DNA of 64,000 nt from Candidatus Krumholzibacteriia bacterium (GTDB taxonomy: Bacteria > Krumholzibacteriota > Krumholzibacteriia > G020349025), in contig DASRJW010000024.1 in NCBI GenBank assembly GCA_035649275.1, positions 1 through 64,000 of the forward strand, in the 5' to 3' direction. Positions 51,526-60,795 of the stretch are shown here, one piece after another (position 1 is the stretch's first letter; each line of letters opens with the position of its first letter). The position numbers were made by a program, and so were the translations under genes. The notes under the pieces were generated by a model. That model did not search any database. It was not told where the DNA came from and was given only the letters and a program-made list of their open reading frames with translations.

Positions 51526-52739
51526 GGGAGCCGTCGGCCTGGCGCAGCTTTGCCGTCGACCTCGGCTGCACGCGCTGCGACCGCTCGTGGCCGCTGTCCC
51601 GACCACACAACCTCTGCGAGTGTGGGGCCCCGCTTTCCACCCGCTACGATCTGGCCGCCGCCGGAGCCTCGCTCGACCGCGAGACTCTCGCCGCTCGTCC
51701 CGCCGATCTCTGGCGTTATCGCGAGTTCTTGCCGGTGCAGAGCGTGGCGCATCAGGTGACGCTCGGAGAAGGTGGCACGCCGCTCCTCGAGCTGCCGCGT
51801 CTGGCGGCGCGGCTCGAGACCGGGGCTCCGAGCCCGCCGCAACTCTTGCTCAAGGACGAGAGTTTCAATCCCACCAACAGCTTCAAGGCGCGCGGCATGG
51901 CGGTGGCGGTGTCCCGGGCCCGCGAGCTCGGCCTCGAGCACCTGGCCGTGCCTTCGGCGGGGAACGCCGGATCGGCGCTGGCGGCGTACGCAGCCCGGGC
52001 GGGACTGCGAGCCACGATCTTCATGCCCCGCGACACCGAACTCCTGTTCGTGGAGGAGTGTCGCGCCCACGGCGCGCAGGTAGAGCTGGTGGATGGACTC
52101 ATCCACGATTGCGGCGCCAAGGTCGCGGCGGGGAAGAAGAGCGCGGGTTGGTTCGACGTCTCCACGCTCAAGGAGCCCTATCGGTTGGAAGGCAAGAAGA
52201 CGCTGGGCTACGAGCTCGCCGAGCAACTCGACTGGCAGCTGCCGGATCTCATCGTGTATCCCACTGGTGGCGGCACCGGTCTCATCGGGATGTGGAAGGC
52301 CTTCGCAGAGCTGCGCGAGCTGGGTTGGATCGAGCCACCCCTGCCGCGCCTCTGCAGCGTGCAAGCTGCCGGCTGCGCCCCCATCGTGCGCGCCTTCCAC
52401 GCCGGCGCTTTGCGTGCCGAGCCGTGGGAGAATGCACACACCTTCGCTCTCGGCTTGCGTGTACCCGTGGCGGTGGCGGATTTCCTCATGCTGCGCGCGC
52501 TGCGTGAGAGCGCGGGCACGGCGGTGGCGGTGAGCGAGGCCGAAATCGCCGCCGCTGGACGCGAGCTCGCCCTGACCGAAGGTGTCTTCGCCTCTCCCGA
52601 GGGCGCCGCCACTTGGGCGGCCCTGCGGCAGCTGGCGGCGGCCGGGGCGCTCCGCGAGCGGCGCCGCATCGTTCTCTTCAACACCGGCGGCTGGACGCGC
52701 TACGCCGAAGGCTGGCGTCGCGCCCTGGGTCTCGCCTGA
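51522..52739 (+). CDS. thrC: Threonine synthase
   Basis: PLP enzyme converting O-phosphohomoserine to threonine. 405 residues. A Zn-ribbon-like N-terminus (CTRC...CEC near 16-34) precedes the PLP fold. PLP lysine in NPTNSFKARG near 122, phosphate-binding SAGNAGSALA and C-terminal PTGGGTGLIG; EGVFASPEGAATWAAL is also typical. Belongs to the archaeal/plant-like short class rather than the E. coli type. Starts in the stop of the CBS gene. Confidence 0.9.
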   Translation: MREPSAWRSFAVDLGCTRCDRSWPLSRPHNLCECGAPLSTRYDLAAAGASLDRETLAARPADLWRYREFLPVQSVAHQVTLGEGGTPLLELPRLAARLETGAPSPPQLLLKDESFNPTNSFKARGMAVAVSRARELGLEHLAVPSAGNAGSALAAYAARAGLRATIFMPRDTELLFVEECRAHGAQVELVDGLIHDCGAKVAAGKKSAGWFDVSTLKEPYRLEGKKTLGYELAEQLDWQLPDLIVYPTGGGTGLIGMWKAFAELRELGWIEPPLPRLCSVQAAGCAPIVRAFHAGALRAEPWENAHTFALGLRVPVAVADFLMLRALRESAGTAVAVSEAEIAAAGRELALTEGVFASPEGAATWAALRQLAAAGALRERRRIVLFNTGGWTRYAEGWRRALGLA

Positions 52740-52757
52740 GGCGGCCCGGCGGCGTGA

Positions 52758-53741
52758 TCAGGTGCGGGTGGGGGCACCGGCCAGGGAGGCGCTCAAGACT
52801 TGCGCCAGCGCCGGCTCGGTGTGCCCTTTGGCATGCAGATGACGCAGCGTGTCGTGCACCAGGGACTCGTCGCACCAGAAGCCCTGGTCCAGCATCCACA
52901 AGCTCGCCACCAAGGCTTCGTCCAGGTCGTGCTCGTACTCCGCATGCACCAGGAGACCGGCATACCAAACGCCGAGCAGCGCCATGGAGAGCAACAAGTG
53001 CCAGCCGGCGATCATCCCGGTCGGCGACGCCAGCGCCACGTTGCCCAGCGTACGATGCTGCAGATAGCTCTCGAGCAGCTGCCGTTCGGCGCGGGAGAGC
53101 TGCGGGAAGCTCCAGGCGCGATTCGACCCCGCAGTCCGCGCCAGATCGGCCATCCACTCGGCGAAGGCAGGCGAACCGGTGCGGGTCACCAAGTGGTTGG
53201 TGAGCTGCAAGGCATAGTCCGGTGCCGACGGCAGGTGCTCGCCCTCCAAACCGAGATCGTCGATCGCCTTCTTGCTCTCCCAGGCTTCGCAGAGAACCTG
53301 GAGCTCGCAGGGCGAGCGGCCGCGCCAGCTGCGCAGCGTCTCCTCCACCACGGCCAGGCGATGCCGGCCCTGGGCGAGGCCGGCGCCGGGATTGTCCCCC
53401 GCGGCCGCGAGATCATCCTGCAGGCCGTCGGCGATCCAGTAGAAGTGCCCCCAGGGCAGTGCCAGATCCGGTGCCAGGCGCACCTCGTGCACATCTTGCA
53501 GCGGCACGTGGCGGAGCGGTGCGGTGTCGCCATCCACTTCGACGCTGATCTCGAAGGGCTGCGTCTGCAACAGTGCTCGCAAGGCTTCACGGCTCGACGG
53601 CATGGCTTGCAGGTAAATGCGACGCGGCGTGCGCAGCGCGAACACCGGTTCCAGAGGCGACAGATCCAGCAGACTGCTGGGGATCCAGCGCACGTGCTGC
53701 GCTTCCATCGGCCCGTCGTCCAGGCGCTCGTCCTCTAGCAT
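52758..53741 (-). CDS. Hypothetical protein
   Basis: 327 residues, good RBS (GGAGGCGGAAC). No signal peptide or certain family. N-terminal half alternates beta strands (FALRTPRRIYLQAM, EISVEVDGDTAP); the second half is helical and includes LLLSMALLGVWYAGLLVHAE, long enough for one membrane helix, and EYEHDLDEALVASLWML. Convergent with thrC. No function proposed. Confidence 0.6.
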   Translation of the reverse strand: MLEDERLDDGPMEAQHVRWIPSSLLDLSPLEPVFALRTPRRIYLQAMPSSREALRALLQTQPFEISVEVDGDTAPLRHVPLQDVHEVRLAPDLALPWGHFYWIADGLQDDLAAAGDNPGAGLAQGRHRLAVVEETLRSWRGRSPCELQVLCEAWESKKAIDDLGLEGEHLPSAPDYALQLTNHLVTRTGSPAFAEWMADLARTAGSNRAWSFPQLSRAERQLLESYLQHRTLGNVALASPTGMIAGWHLLLSMALLGVWYAGLLVHAEYEHDLDEALVASLWMLDQGFWCDESLVHDTLRHLHAKGHTEPALAQVLSASLAGAPTRT

Positions 53742-54007
53742 CGTTCCGCCTCCGTGGCTCGAGTCTCGGGCGCGCAGAGCCGCCGCGAAGAGTTCGACTC
53801 ATGCAAGGCTGGTTCCAGGACGAGGGGTTTCGAGGCCGGGTGAGGCCAGCGAGTCGGTTCCACCAGCGGGCGCGCTGCGCTAGCCTGGTCCGGACGGCGC
53901 GCCGCGAGCGAGCCCGGTCCGGACGCCGCCAGGTCGCGCTGTTGCAGCCGCCACGATCGCGCGCCGCGGCGTGGCCCCGGGGCGTGGATACCTCGAAACG
54001 GAGCGAA

Positions 54008-55336
54008 GTGCCAGAGCCTTCCTCGCGCCTTCGAATTGAGGGCGACGCCTGGATCATCCGCGGCGCCGCCGGCGTGCGTGGATTCCTGGCGCCGCCGGCG
54101 GACAAGTCGCTGGCGCATCGCGCCCTGCTGCTCGCAGCGCTGGCGGATTCGCCGAGCACGGTGCGCCACCTCTCCGGTGCGGAAGACGTCGTGCGCACTT
54201 TGGAAGCGCTGCACCAGCTCGGAGTCCGCAGCGAGGCCGGGCCGGACGGACTGCGCCTGCGCGGCGTGGGACTGCGCGGGCTGCGTGCACCGCAAGCGCC
54301 GATCGACTGCGGCAACTCGGGGACGACGATGCGACTCCTGTGCGGCCTCCTCGCGGCCCAGCCGTTTGCCTCGCAACTCTTCGGCGATGCTTCGCTTTCC
54401 CGGCGTCCCATGCAGCGTCTGGCCGCGCCGCTCCGCGCCATGGGGGCGAGGGTCCATTGCCTGGGCGAAGAGGGGCGCCCGCCGCTCCAGATCGAAGCGG
54501 CGCCAGAGCTCCGCGGTGGTGTCCACACCATCGCGGTGGACAGCGCCCAGGTGCGGAGCGCCCTGCTCCTCGCCGGCCTTTACGCCCGTGGTCCGACGCG
54601 GCTGCGTCCCGCGGGGCAGGCGCGGGATCACCTGGAACGCATGCTTCGGGCCCTGGGGGTTCGCCTCGAGGCCGAAGCCGATGGCCTCGTCCTCGAACCA
54701 GGGGGCGCATCGTGGTCGGGCTTCGTTTTCGAAGTGCCCGGGGATCTCTCGGCGGCGGCGTTCTTCGTCGCTGGGGCCATGTCGCCCCGGAGCGGCGAAC
54801 TGCAGGTCGAGCCTGTAGGGCTCAATCCGGGACGACAGCGCTATCTCGAACTCTTGCAGGGCGCCGGCGCCCGCCTCGAAACTCGCCCCGGGCCTTCGCG
54901 CCTGGGGGAGCCGACCGGAGCCTTCACGGTGCGCGGCCCCTTGCGTTCCGGCATGGAATTGGGCGGCGCCGACGTGGTGCGCTGCATCGACGAGATCCCG
55001 GCCCTCGTCGCTGCTTGCGCCGCCGCCGGCGTGAGCGCCACCGTGCACGACGCCGGCGAGCTGCGCCGCAAAGAAAGCGACCGCATCGCCGGCCTGGTGC
55101 AGCTGCTGCGCGCCTTCGGTGTCGCCGCCGTCGAACGCCCCGACGGCTTCCACCTCGAGGCCGGTGCTCGTCTACGCCCGGCGCGGGTTTCTTCCCAGAA
55201 CGACCATCGCCTCGCCATGGCGGCCGCCATCCTGGCGCTCTCCGCCGACGGCGAGAGTCGCATCGACACCGTCGACTGCGTGCGCACCTCCTACCCAGAT
55301 TTCGCCACCGATTTCGCCCGTCTCGCCGACGCCTGA
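54008..55336 (+). CDS. aroA: 3-phosphoshikimate 1-carboxyvinyltransferase (EPSP synthase)
   Basis: Sixth enzyme of the shikimate pathway, joining shikimate 3-phosphate and phosphoenolpyruvate. GTG 54008 (GGAG upstream) gives 442 residues, the family length; the longer reading upstream is Arg/Pro-rich and not conserved. Motifs: PPADKSLAHRALLLAAL near 20-36, DCGNSGTTMRLLCGLLA near 100-116, DEIPALVAACAAAG, RRKESDRIAGL and QNDHRLAMAAAI. No other aro genes are near. Confidence 0.93.
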   Translation: MPEPSSRLRIEGDAWIIRGAAGVRGFLAPPADKSLAHRALLLAALADSPSTVRHLSGAEDVVRTLEALHQLGVRSEAGPDGLRLRGVGLRGLRAPQAPIDCGNSGTTMRLLCGLLAAQPFASQLFGDASLSRRPMQRLAAPLRAMGARVHCLGEEGRPPLQIEAAPELRGGVHTIAVDSAQVRSALLLAGLYARGPTRLRPAGQARDHLERMLRALGVRLEAEADGLVLEPGGASWSGFVFEVPGDLSAAAFFVAGAMSPRSGELQVEPVGLNPGRQRYLELLQGAGARLETRPGPSRLGEPTGAFTVRGPLRSGMELGGADVVRCIDEIPALVAACAAAGVSATVHDAGELRRKESDRIAGLVQLLRAFGVAAVERPDGFHLEAGARLRPARVSSQNDHRLAMAAAILALSADGESRIDTVDCVRTSYPDFATDFARLADA

Positions 55337-55422
55337 CCCCGCCTGTGCGGAAGCCTCCCCTCCGGGCATGTGCGTTGCTTCCTCATGTCGGCGAATCCTT
55401 GCGCGAGAGGTGGAAGGCAGAG

Positions 55423-56334
55423 ATGGAGCGCCGGCACGGCCAGGATGAGCCTCGGGTCTTCGAGGATCACCGTGACAATCTCACCGTGGACGTGCAGAAC
55501 GTGCTCATGCAGGAACGCGCTTCGCAGTTGCGCAGCGAAGACAGCCAGGTGGCACTGCTCTGGAACGTCTTCCGCTCGCTGCAGAACCTCGATCCGCGCC
55601 TTTGGCTGCCCCGTCTCGTTCTCCAGGCGCTGGGAGCCAAGAAAAGCAACCCACGCCTGCGCGGACTGCTGGCACCGAGTCAGCTCGTCGAACCTGTCTT
55701 CCATTGGTGGCAGCGGTACGACCTGCCCCCGAGCCGGCACGAGTGGCTCCGCGACCAGACGACCCACGGCAACCTCGACCTCGGCCACTATCCCGCCTGC
55801 TACGTGCCGGAAAAGAAGGCCGAGGCGTCGCGGCTGCTGCAGGAAGGTCTGTTCCTGGAAGAACGGGTCGAGGTCCCCCTGGTCATCGAAACTTCGTCTT
55901 TCTGGCTCGGGATCCTGGCCGTCTACAAAGGCAACCTGCGCCAGCACAGCCGCTTCGATGCCAAGCGCGACGATCTCCTGCGCTTGCTGGACGCTGGGAC
56001 TCATCAGGCCACGTTGGCAGGGAAGAGATTCCTCGGGCTCGTCCTCTACACCGATGCCCGCACCTACAACACCGAGACCAAGCGTCTCTTGGATCTCTAC
56101 CGCAGCCACGGCGACATGCTGGTGTCGCGCTTGCCGCACCGCCAGGACTCCGCGGTGATCACCGAAGCGGCCCGGCTCCTCGGCGAATTGCGCTGGCGCG
56201 ACCTGGGCGGTGTCCTCCTGGACACGAAGGAAGAAGAGCGCATCGGCCTCTTCGATCTCGCGGTCCTGGACGAGCTGATCAAGTACCTGGCGCGCAAGGA
56301 CGTCGGCTTCAATCTGCTGCGCCGTCTCAAGTGA
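55423..56334 (+). CDS. Hypothetical protein
   Basis: 303 residues from ATG 55423 (GGAAGG upstream; GTG 55345 is an alternative). Soluble and helical. Notable stretches: NLTVDVQNVLMQERASQLRS, FHWWQRYDLPPSRHEWLRDQ and YNTETKRLLDLYRSHGDMLV. Family not recognised. Lies 86 bp after aroA, possibly co-transcribed. Confidence 0.6.
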   Translation: MERRHGQDEPRVFEDHRDNLTVDVQNVLMQERASQLRSEDSQVALLWNVFRSLQNLDPRLWLPRLVLQALGAKKSNPRLRGLLAPSQLVEPVFHWWQRYDLPPSRHEWLRDQTTHGNLDLGHYPACYVPEKKAEASRLLQEGLFLEERVEVPLVIETSSFWLGILAVYKGNLRQHSRFDAKRDDLLRLLDAGTHQATLAGKRFLGLVLYTDARTYNTETKRLLDLYRSHGDMLVSRLPHRQDSAVITEAARLLGELRWRDLGGVLLDTKEEERIGLFDLAVLDELIKYLARKDVGFNLLRRLK

Positions 56335-56351
56335 AAACCGCCCCGACTGTC

Positions 56352-56421
56352 GCTGCCGTTGAGTTCAGCTGCCGTGGATCCTTCCCCGTCGACCGCTGCC
56401 GTGGACCCCTGCTGCCGTTGA
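56352..56421. repeat. Four short direct repeats GCTGCCGT(T/G)GA
   Basis: Copies at 56352-56362, 56368-56378, 56395-56405 and 56411-56421, all on the plus strand, with start spacings of 16, 27 and 16 bases. They fill the 143-bp gap between the hypothetical gene and the FG-GAP gene, in the position of a promoter or operator. Confidence 0.55.
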
Positions 56422-56477
56422 CCCCTGGGCGCATCCCTGACTAGACTCGAAAGTCTGCCTTTCCCGGGGAGGGCGGT

Positions 56478-57227
56478 TTGTTCTGGCGTCGACTGGTTTG
56501 GCTCGTCCTGCTGGGGTGCCTCACGCCCACGGCGCTCTATGGCGATTTCCTGACGCCCCGCGCCGCGGACTTCGCGTCCAAGTACCCGCCGTTGACGATG
56601 GTGAACGGCCCGCAACGGCGGCTCCTGTTCGGCAGCTACCGCGGTACGTTGCAACTGTTCGAGAGCCGCAACGGCAAGCTCGTCGAGGTGAAAACCCGGG
56701 AGCTGTGGTCGCCGGTGGTGCGCATCTACGCCGCCGACCTGGACGGCGACGGCCAAGATGAAGTGGTGGGATACACGCAGAACGCCCGACTCTTCGTCCT
56801 GCGTGGTTCCGATCTGCAGGACATCTGGAACACACCGGAAAAGCGGTTCAACAGCATCTCTGCCCTCACTCTGGGTGACGTCGACGACGACGGCCAGCTG
56901 GAGATCGTCTTCATCGCCGACAACCTCCTGCGCTTCTACACGGCGCTGCAGGACGTGGAGGAATGGAAGAGCACGATCACCTTCACCAACGCCACCGAGA
57001 TCGCCATCGGCGATGTGGACGGCGACGGTGGCCTGGACATTGTGCTCAACTCCGGCATCGTGCTCGGCGCCGTCTTCCGCGACGTGAAGTGGACGTACAC
57101 CACCGGGTTCGGCTCTCGCATCGACCTCTACGACATCGATTCCGACGGCAAGCTGGAGATCGTGGGCTACGGTGGTGACGGGTTGATGCGAGTCTTCGAC
57201 GTCGACGAGCGTCGGTTGAAATGGTGA
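56478..57227 (+). CDS. FG-GAP/VCBS-repeat secreted protein
   Basis: 249 residues; TTG start with a GGGGAGGG ribosome site 6 bases upstream. Signal peptide LVWLVLLGCLTPTALYG. Four calcium-loop motifs: DLDGDGQDE, DVDDDGQLE, DVDGDGGLD and DIDSDGKLE, about 35-50 residues apart, as in integrin-like beta-propeller blades. Too short for a full seven-bladed propeller. Ends with no sorting tail. Role unknown. Confidence 0.78.
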   Translation: MFWRRLVWLVLLGCLTPTALYGDFLTPRAADFASKYPPLTMVNGPQRRLLFGSYRGTLQLFESRNGKLVEVKTRELWSPVVRIYAADLDGDGQDEVVGYTQNARLFVLRGSDLQDIWNTPEKRFNSISALTLGDVDDDGQLEIVFIADNLLRFYTALQDVEEWKSTITFTNATEIAIGDVDGDGGLDIVLNSGIVLGAVFRDVKWTYTTGFGSRIDLYDIDSDGKLEIVGYGGDGLMRVFDVDERRLKW

Positions 57228-57617
57228 GTACGCCCTCCCCTGGGTGAGGGGGGTGCCACGGGACGGGATTCGCCGCCGCAAGAGACTTCCGCCGGGACCG
57301 TCAGCGCCACCCGCCGCCCCCGCACCCGCTTGTCGGCGCCCCCACCTACCACGCCGTCGGCGCCTCCCCCGACGCACCACCTGTCGGCGTCGGCCCCCAA
57401 CCCACCACCGACCGAGCGCTCGTGACGACCGGGGAAATTCCAGCAATTGGTTCCGCTGCTTGCACCGGTCTTGCGGAGAAGGTGCCATGGTATCCCGCAG
57501 CGGAGCCGGGGCTGGTCCGCAACCGGTTGTAGAAACGCGCGTTGCGTTGATGGTATACTGAACCGGGTGTCCTTCGTGTCGTGACGCGCCCACCCGGGCG
57601 CCTCCACGGAGGACCGC
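57228..57617. other. 390-bp intergenic region, low-complexity GC-rich
   Basis: Contains a weak hairpin CCCTC-N8-GAGGG at 57233-57250 just after the FG-GAP stop, then a C/G-rich stretch (57290-57420) with imperfect CGGCG repeats, and a promoter-like TGGTATACT near its end. No believable reading frame: those present are Arg/Pro-rich by-products of base composition. Confidence 0.6.
57551..57559 (+). promoter_or_regulatory. Candidate extended -10 promoter of the Omp85 fusion gene
   Basis: TGGTATACT is a TGn-TATACT extended -10 element, 59 bp before the TTG start. A TTGTAG lies 21 bp upstream of the hexamer, too far for a regular -35, which fits an extended -10 promoter. Confidence 0.45.
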
Positions 57618-60600
57618 TTGCGTTTCCCTCGACACCTCGGGTTCTTGCTCCTCGGCCTCGTCGCGGTACCGGCGCAGGCGCAGCTGCAGTACTTCGGCAA
57701 GAACAAGGTCGAGTACGAGGAGCAGGACTGGCGTGTCCTGCAGACCCGGCACTTCGACGTGCACTTCTACGCCGGTGAAGCGGCCATGGTGCACGACGCG
57801 GCGCGCTTGGCGGAACGGGCCTACACCGAGCTCGCCGCCGTCCTCGGTCACGAGTTGCCGCGGCGCATTCCCCTCGTCCTCTACGCCTCGCACTCCGACT
57901 TCCAGCAGACTCACATCACGCCGTCCATGATCGACGTCGGCACCGGGGGCATCACCGATCTGGCGCGGCGGCGCGTCTTCCTGCCCTTCAACGGTTCCTG
58001 GGGCGACTTCCAGCACGTGCTCACCCACGAGCTCGTGCATGCCTTCGAGATCGACATTCTTTTCGATTCCACCCAGGGCGATCCGCTGAATCCCTTCGCC
58101 TTCGCGCCGCCGCTCTGGGTGATGGAGGGCCTGGCCGAGTACCTGTCGCGGCCCCAGCAGGACAGCTACACCGCCATGTGGCTGCGCGATGCGGCCCTCT
58201 CGGGACGGCTCCTGTCGCTGCCGCAGCTGGAGCAAGTCCAGGACATCCGTATTTACCGCTTCGGCCAGAGCGTCTTCTCCTACTTCGCCGAGCGTTACGG
58301 CAGCCGCCGCATCGGCGACCTGCTGCGTGCGCTCGCCACCAGTCGCAGCCTGGAGCGGGCGTTCGAGGATGTCGCCGGCGTCTCGTTGCAGCAGTTCTCC
58401 GAGGCGTGGACCACGGCCGTGCGCCGGCGGCACCTGCCCGAGCTCGGGCAGCACCAGCTGAACCGCGAGTACGCCACCCCGGTGGTCACCCGAGAGAGCG
58501 AGAACGCCGGCATGCTCCTCGTGCCGAGCATCTCGCCGGACGGCCGCTACCTGGCCTACGTGAGCGACGCCGGGCTCACCCGCGACCTCTATGTCCGCGA
58601 TATGGAGGAAGGGCGCTCGCGCCGGGTCGTGCACGGCGAGCAGAGCGGAGACTTCGAATCGCTGCGTTTCTTCAACGCCAGCGCCGCCTGGGCGCCCGAC
58701 GGCAAGACCCTCGCCTTCGTCTCGCAGTCGCGCGGCGAGGACGCCCTCAATCTCCTCGACGTGCAGCGCCGACGTGTCGTCGCCAAATATCGCTTTGGTC
58801 TCGACGAGCTGCAGACTCCGACCTTCTCGCCGGACGGCGGCGAGCTGGTTTTCGTCGGTCTCGAGGGTGGGCAGAGCGATCTCTATCGCGTCCGCAGGGA
58901 TGGCACCGATCTGCGCCGGCTCACCGCCGACCGCGCCGGCGAGCGGGATCCGCAGTGGTCACCGGACGGCCGGAAACTGGTCTACGTCACCGATGACGGT
59001 GAGGACGCGGACTTCGAGGCACTGCGCTTCGGCACTTGGAAGATCGCTCTTCTGGAGCTGGAGAGCGGCAGACGCGAATTGCTACGCCCCTTCAGAACAG
59101 GTGCCGCTGCCAGCCCTGTCTGGTCCGGAGACGGCGGCTCGATCGCCTTCATCGCCGACCCGGACGGCATCCCGAACATCTATGTGCTGCACCTCGCGAC
59201 GTCGAACGTCTTCCGCCTCACCGACACGGTGACCGGTGTGGGTGGCGTCTTGCCGGAGAGTCCGGCCCTGTCCTGGGCCCGGGGGAGCGATCGCCTGGTG
59301 TTCTCGGCCTTCGGTAACAGCGGCTGGGACATCTTCCGTATCGACCGCCCGGCCAGCGTCATGCGTCCCCTGGAAGGCGCCATCGCCAACCTCGTCACGA
59401 AACACGGTGCGACGGAGGCGGCAGGCCTTGTCGCTCCCGACTCCATGAGCGCGGTCAGCACAGTGGCGGACTCCGTCGCTCGCGACTCCCTCGCGATGAA
59501 GACCGTGTCGGTCGACTCCATCGCGCCGTCCTCGGTTGCTCGAGACACCATGGCGCCGTCCTCGCTTGCGTGGGACGGTATCGCGCCAGCCTCGGCTGCT
59601 CGCGACTCCAGCGCGGCCGCTGGCGCAGCATCGGCGGCCCTTCACCCCGGCGCCGGCATGACCTCGCCGGCGGCGGCCACGACGCCGCCAGGCGTGCTGC
59701 TGCCGGCGCCCGAAGCGATGGATTTCGTCGAGCGCCCGTACCATGCGCACCTCGCCCCCGATGTCTCGCAGGTAGCAGGGGTCGTGGGAAGCCAGGGCGG
59801 TTTCGGCGGTGCCTCGCTCATCCACTTCAGTGACCTCCTCGGCGATCATTTGCTCAGTGTGGGCTTCGGCATCTATGGCTCGCTCAAGGATTCCGATCTT
59901 TCCCTCGAGTATCTGAACCGTTCGGGACGAACGAACTACCAGTTCGGCGTTTTCCAGCACCAGCGGCGTTACGGGTTCCTGGCCTCCGCGGTAGCCGGAG
60001 TCGAGAAGCAGACGTATCTCGGCGTGCGCGCCGCCGCGATCCGTCCCTTCGACAAGTTCTCTCGTGTCGAAATGTCGATGCAGCTCGCCGCTGTTCGCGG
60101 CCGCTTCTTCTTGGGTGAGACCTTGGGGGATGGGAGCGTGCAGGAGCTACGCAGCTTCGCGGGCCCCGGGCTCGCCTACGTGGTGGACACGGCGCTCTTC
60201 GGTTCCACCGGCCCGATCATGGGGCGTCGCCTGCGCCTCGGCCTCGAGTCCGGTTTCGGCGAGCTCGACTTCCGCACCCTCGAACTCGACTGGCGGCAGT
60301 ACTGGAGCTTCGGGGCCAGTTTCACGCTGGCCGCCCGTGGCTACCTCGCCGGGAGCTGGGGGGCGACGCCGCAGAGTTTCTTCCTGGGTGGAGCGAACAC
60401 GCTGCGCGGTTACGCCTACGGCGCGCTCGCGGGAACTCACGCTGGTCTCGCAGGACTGGAGTTCCGCTTCCCACTCCTGCGCTACCTCGCCCTCGGCTGG
60501 CCCTTGCCGCTCGAGCTCGGCAACGTGCGCGGCGTTCTCTTCGCCGAATCCGGCTCGGCTTGGGACAGCGTGTGGCTTCGCACCAGCCGCGCGGCCGCGG

Positions 60601-60758
60601 GGATGGACGTGGATCTGGGGCCGCAGGTGGCCTACGGCTTCGGCACGCGCATCGATTTCGGCGCCTACATTCTTCGCCTCGATTGGGCGCAACTCTACGA
60701 TCCGCGCACGGGCCACACGCGGCGCGGCTCGAGTGTCGCTGTCGGCGCGGACTTCTAG
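57618..60758 (+). CDS. Peptidase-MA / TolB propeller / Omp85 barrel fusion protein
   Basis: 1046 residues; TTG start with GGAGG 6 bases upstream, then a signal peptide (LLLGLVAVPAQAQ). Residues 35-270 are a gluzincin-like peptidase domain with HELVHAFE (HExxH) near 138-145 and WVMEGLAEYLS (downstream Glu ligand). Residues 290-620 are a TolB-like propeller (SPDGRYLAYVS, SPDGGELVFVG, SPDGRKLVYVT). A low-complexity linker with three exact-length 10-residue repeats (from 633) follows, and residues 710-1046 are an Omp85/BamA-type outer-membrane barrel with FFLGGANTLRGYAYG (the RGY motif). A periplasmic protease tethered to a barrel is implied; whether the barrel secretes or only anchors is unknown. 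Confidence 0.85.
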   Translation: MRFPRHLGFLLLGLVAVPAQAQLQYFGKNKVEYEEQDWRVLQTRHFDVHFYAGEAAMVHDAARLAERAYTELAAVLGHELPRRIPLVLYASHSDFQQTHITPSMIDVGTGGITDLARRRVFLPFNGSWGDFQHVLTHELVHAFEIDILFDSTQGDPLNPFAFAPPLWVMEGLAEYLSRPQQDSYTAMWLRDAALSGRLLSLPQLEQVQDIRIYRFGQSVFSYFAERYGSRRIGDLLRALATSRSLERAFEDVAGVSLQQFSEAWTTAVRRRHLPELGQHQLNREYATPVVTRESENAGMLLVPSISPDGRYLAYVSDAGLTRDLYVRDMEEGRSRRVVHGEQSGDFESLRFFNASAAWAPDGKTLAFVSQSRGEDALNLLDVQRRRVVAKYRFGLDELQTPTFSPDGGELVFVGLEGGQSDLYRVRRDGTDLRRLTADRAGERDPQWSPDGRKLVYVTDDGEDADFEALRFGTWKIALLELESGRRELLRPFRTGAAASPVWSGDGGSIAFIADPDGIPNIYVLHLATSNVFRLTDTVTGVGGVLPESPALSWARGSDRLVFSAFGNSGWDIFRIDRPASVMRPLEGAIANLVTKHGATEAAGLVAPDSMSAVSTVADSVARDSLAMKTVSVDSIAPSSVARDTMAPSSLAWDGIAPASAARDSSAAAGAASAALHPGAGMTSPAAATTPPGVLLPAPEAMDFVERPYHAHLAPDVSQVAGVVGSQGGFGGASLIHFSDLLGDHLLSVGFGIYGSLKDSDLSLEYLNRSGRTNYQFGVFQHQRRYGFLASAVAGVEKQTYLGVRAAAIRPFDKFSRVEMSMQLAAVRGRFFLGETLGDGSVQELRSFAGPGLAYVVDTALFGSTGPIMGRRLRLGLESGFGELDFRTLELDWRQYWSFGASFTLAARGYLAGSWGATPQSFFLGGANTLRGYAYGALAGTHAGLAGLEFRFPLLRYLALGWPLPLELGNVRGVLFAESGSAWDSVWLRTSRAAAGMDVDLGPQVAYGFGTRIDFGAYILRLDWAQLYDPRTGHTRRGSSVAVGADF
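59514..59603 (+). repeat. Three tandem 30-bp repeats in the linker of the Omp85 fusion
   Basis: Units start at 59514, 59544 and 59574 and encode DSIAPSSVAR, DTMAPSSLAW and DGIAPASAAR; a decayed fourth unit starts at 59604 (DSSAA). Exact 30-bp period with base substitutions between units. Earlier linker sequence (DSVARDSLA) is related. Likely a flexible spacer. Confidence 0.75.
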
Positions 60759-60795
60759 CTCTCCCCGAGATCCACGCCAGGCATCCGCACTTCGC

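Noticed and set aside
54340-55422. Upstream extension of the hypothetical protein gene that ends at 56334
   Set aside because: It overlaps aroA completely out of frame and has shadow-type composition.
57244-57561. Plus-strand 105-codon frame in the gap before the Omp85 fusion gene
   Set aside because: Arg/Pro-rich, no ribosome site, and it lies in a low-complexity GC stretch that also contains the promoter candidate.
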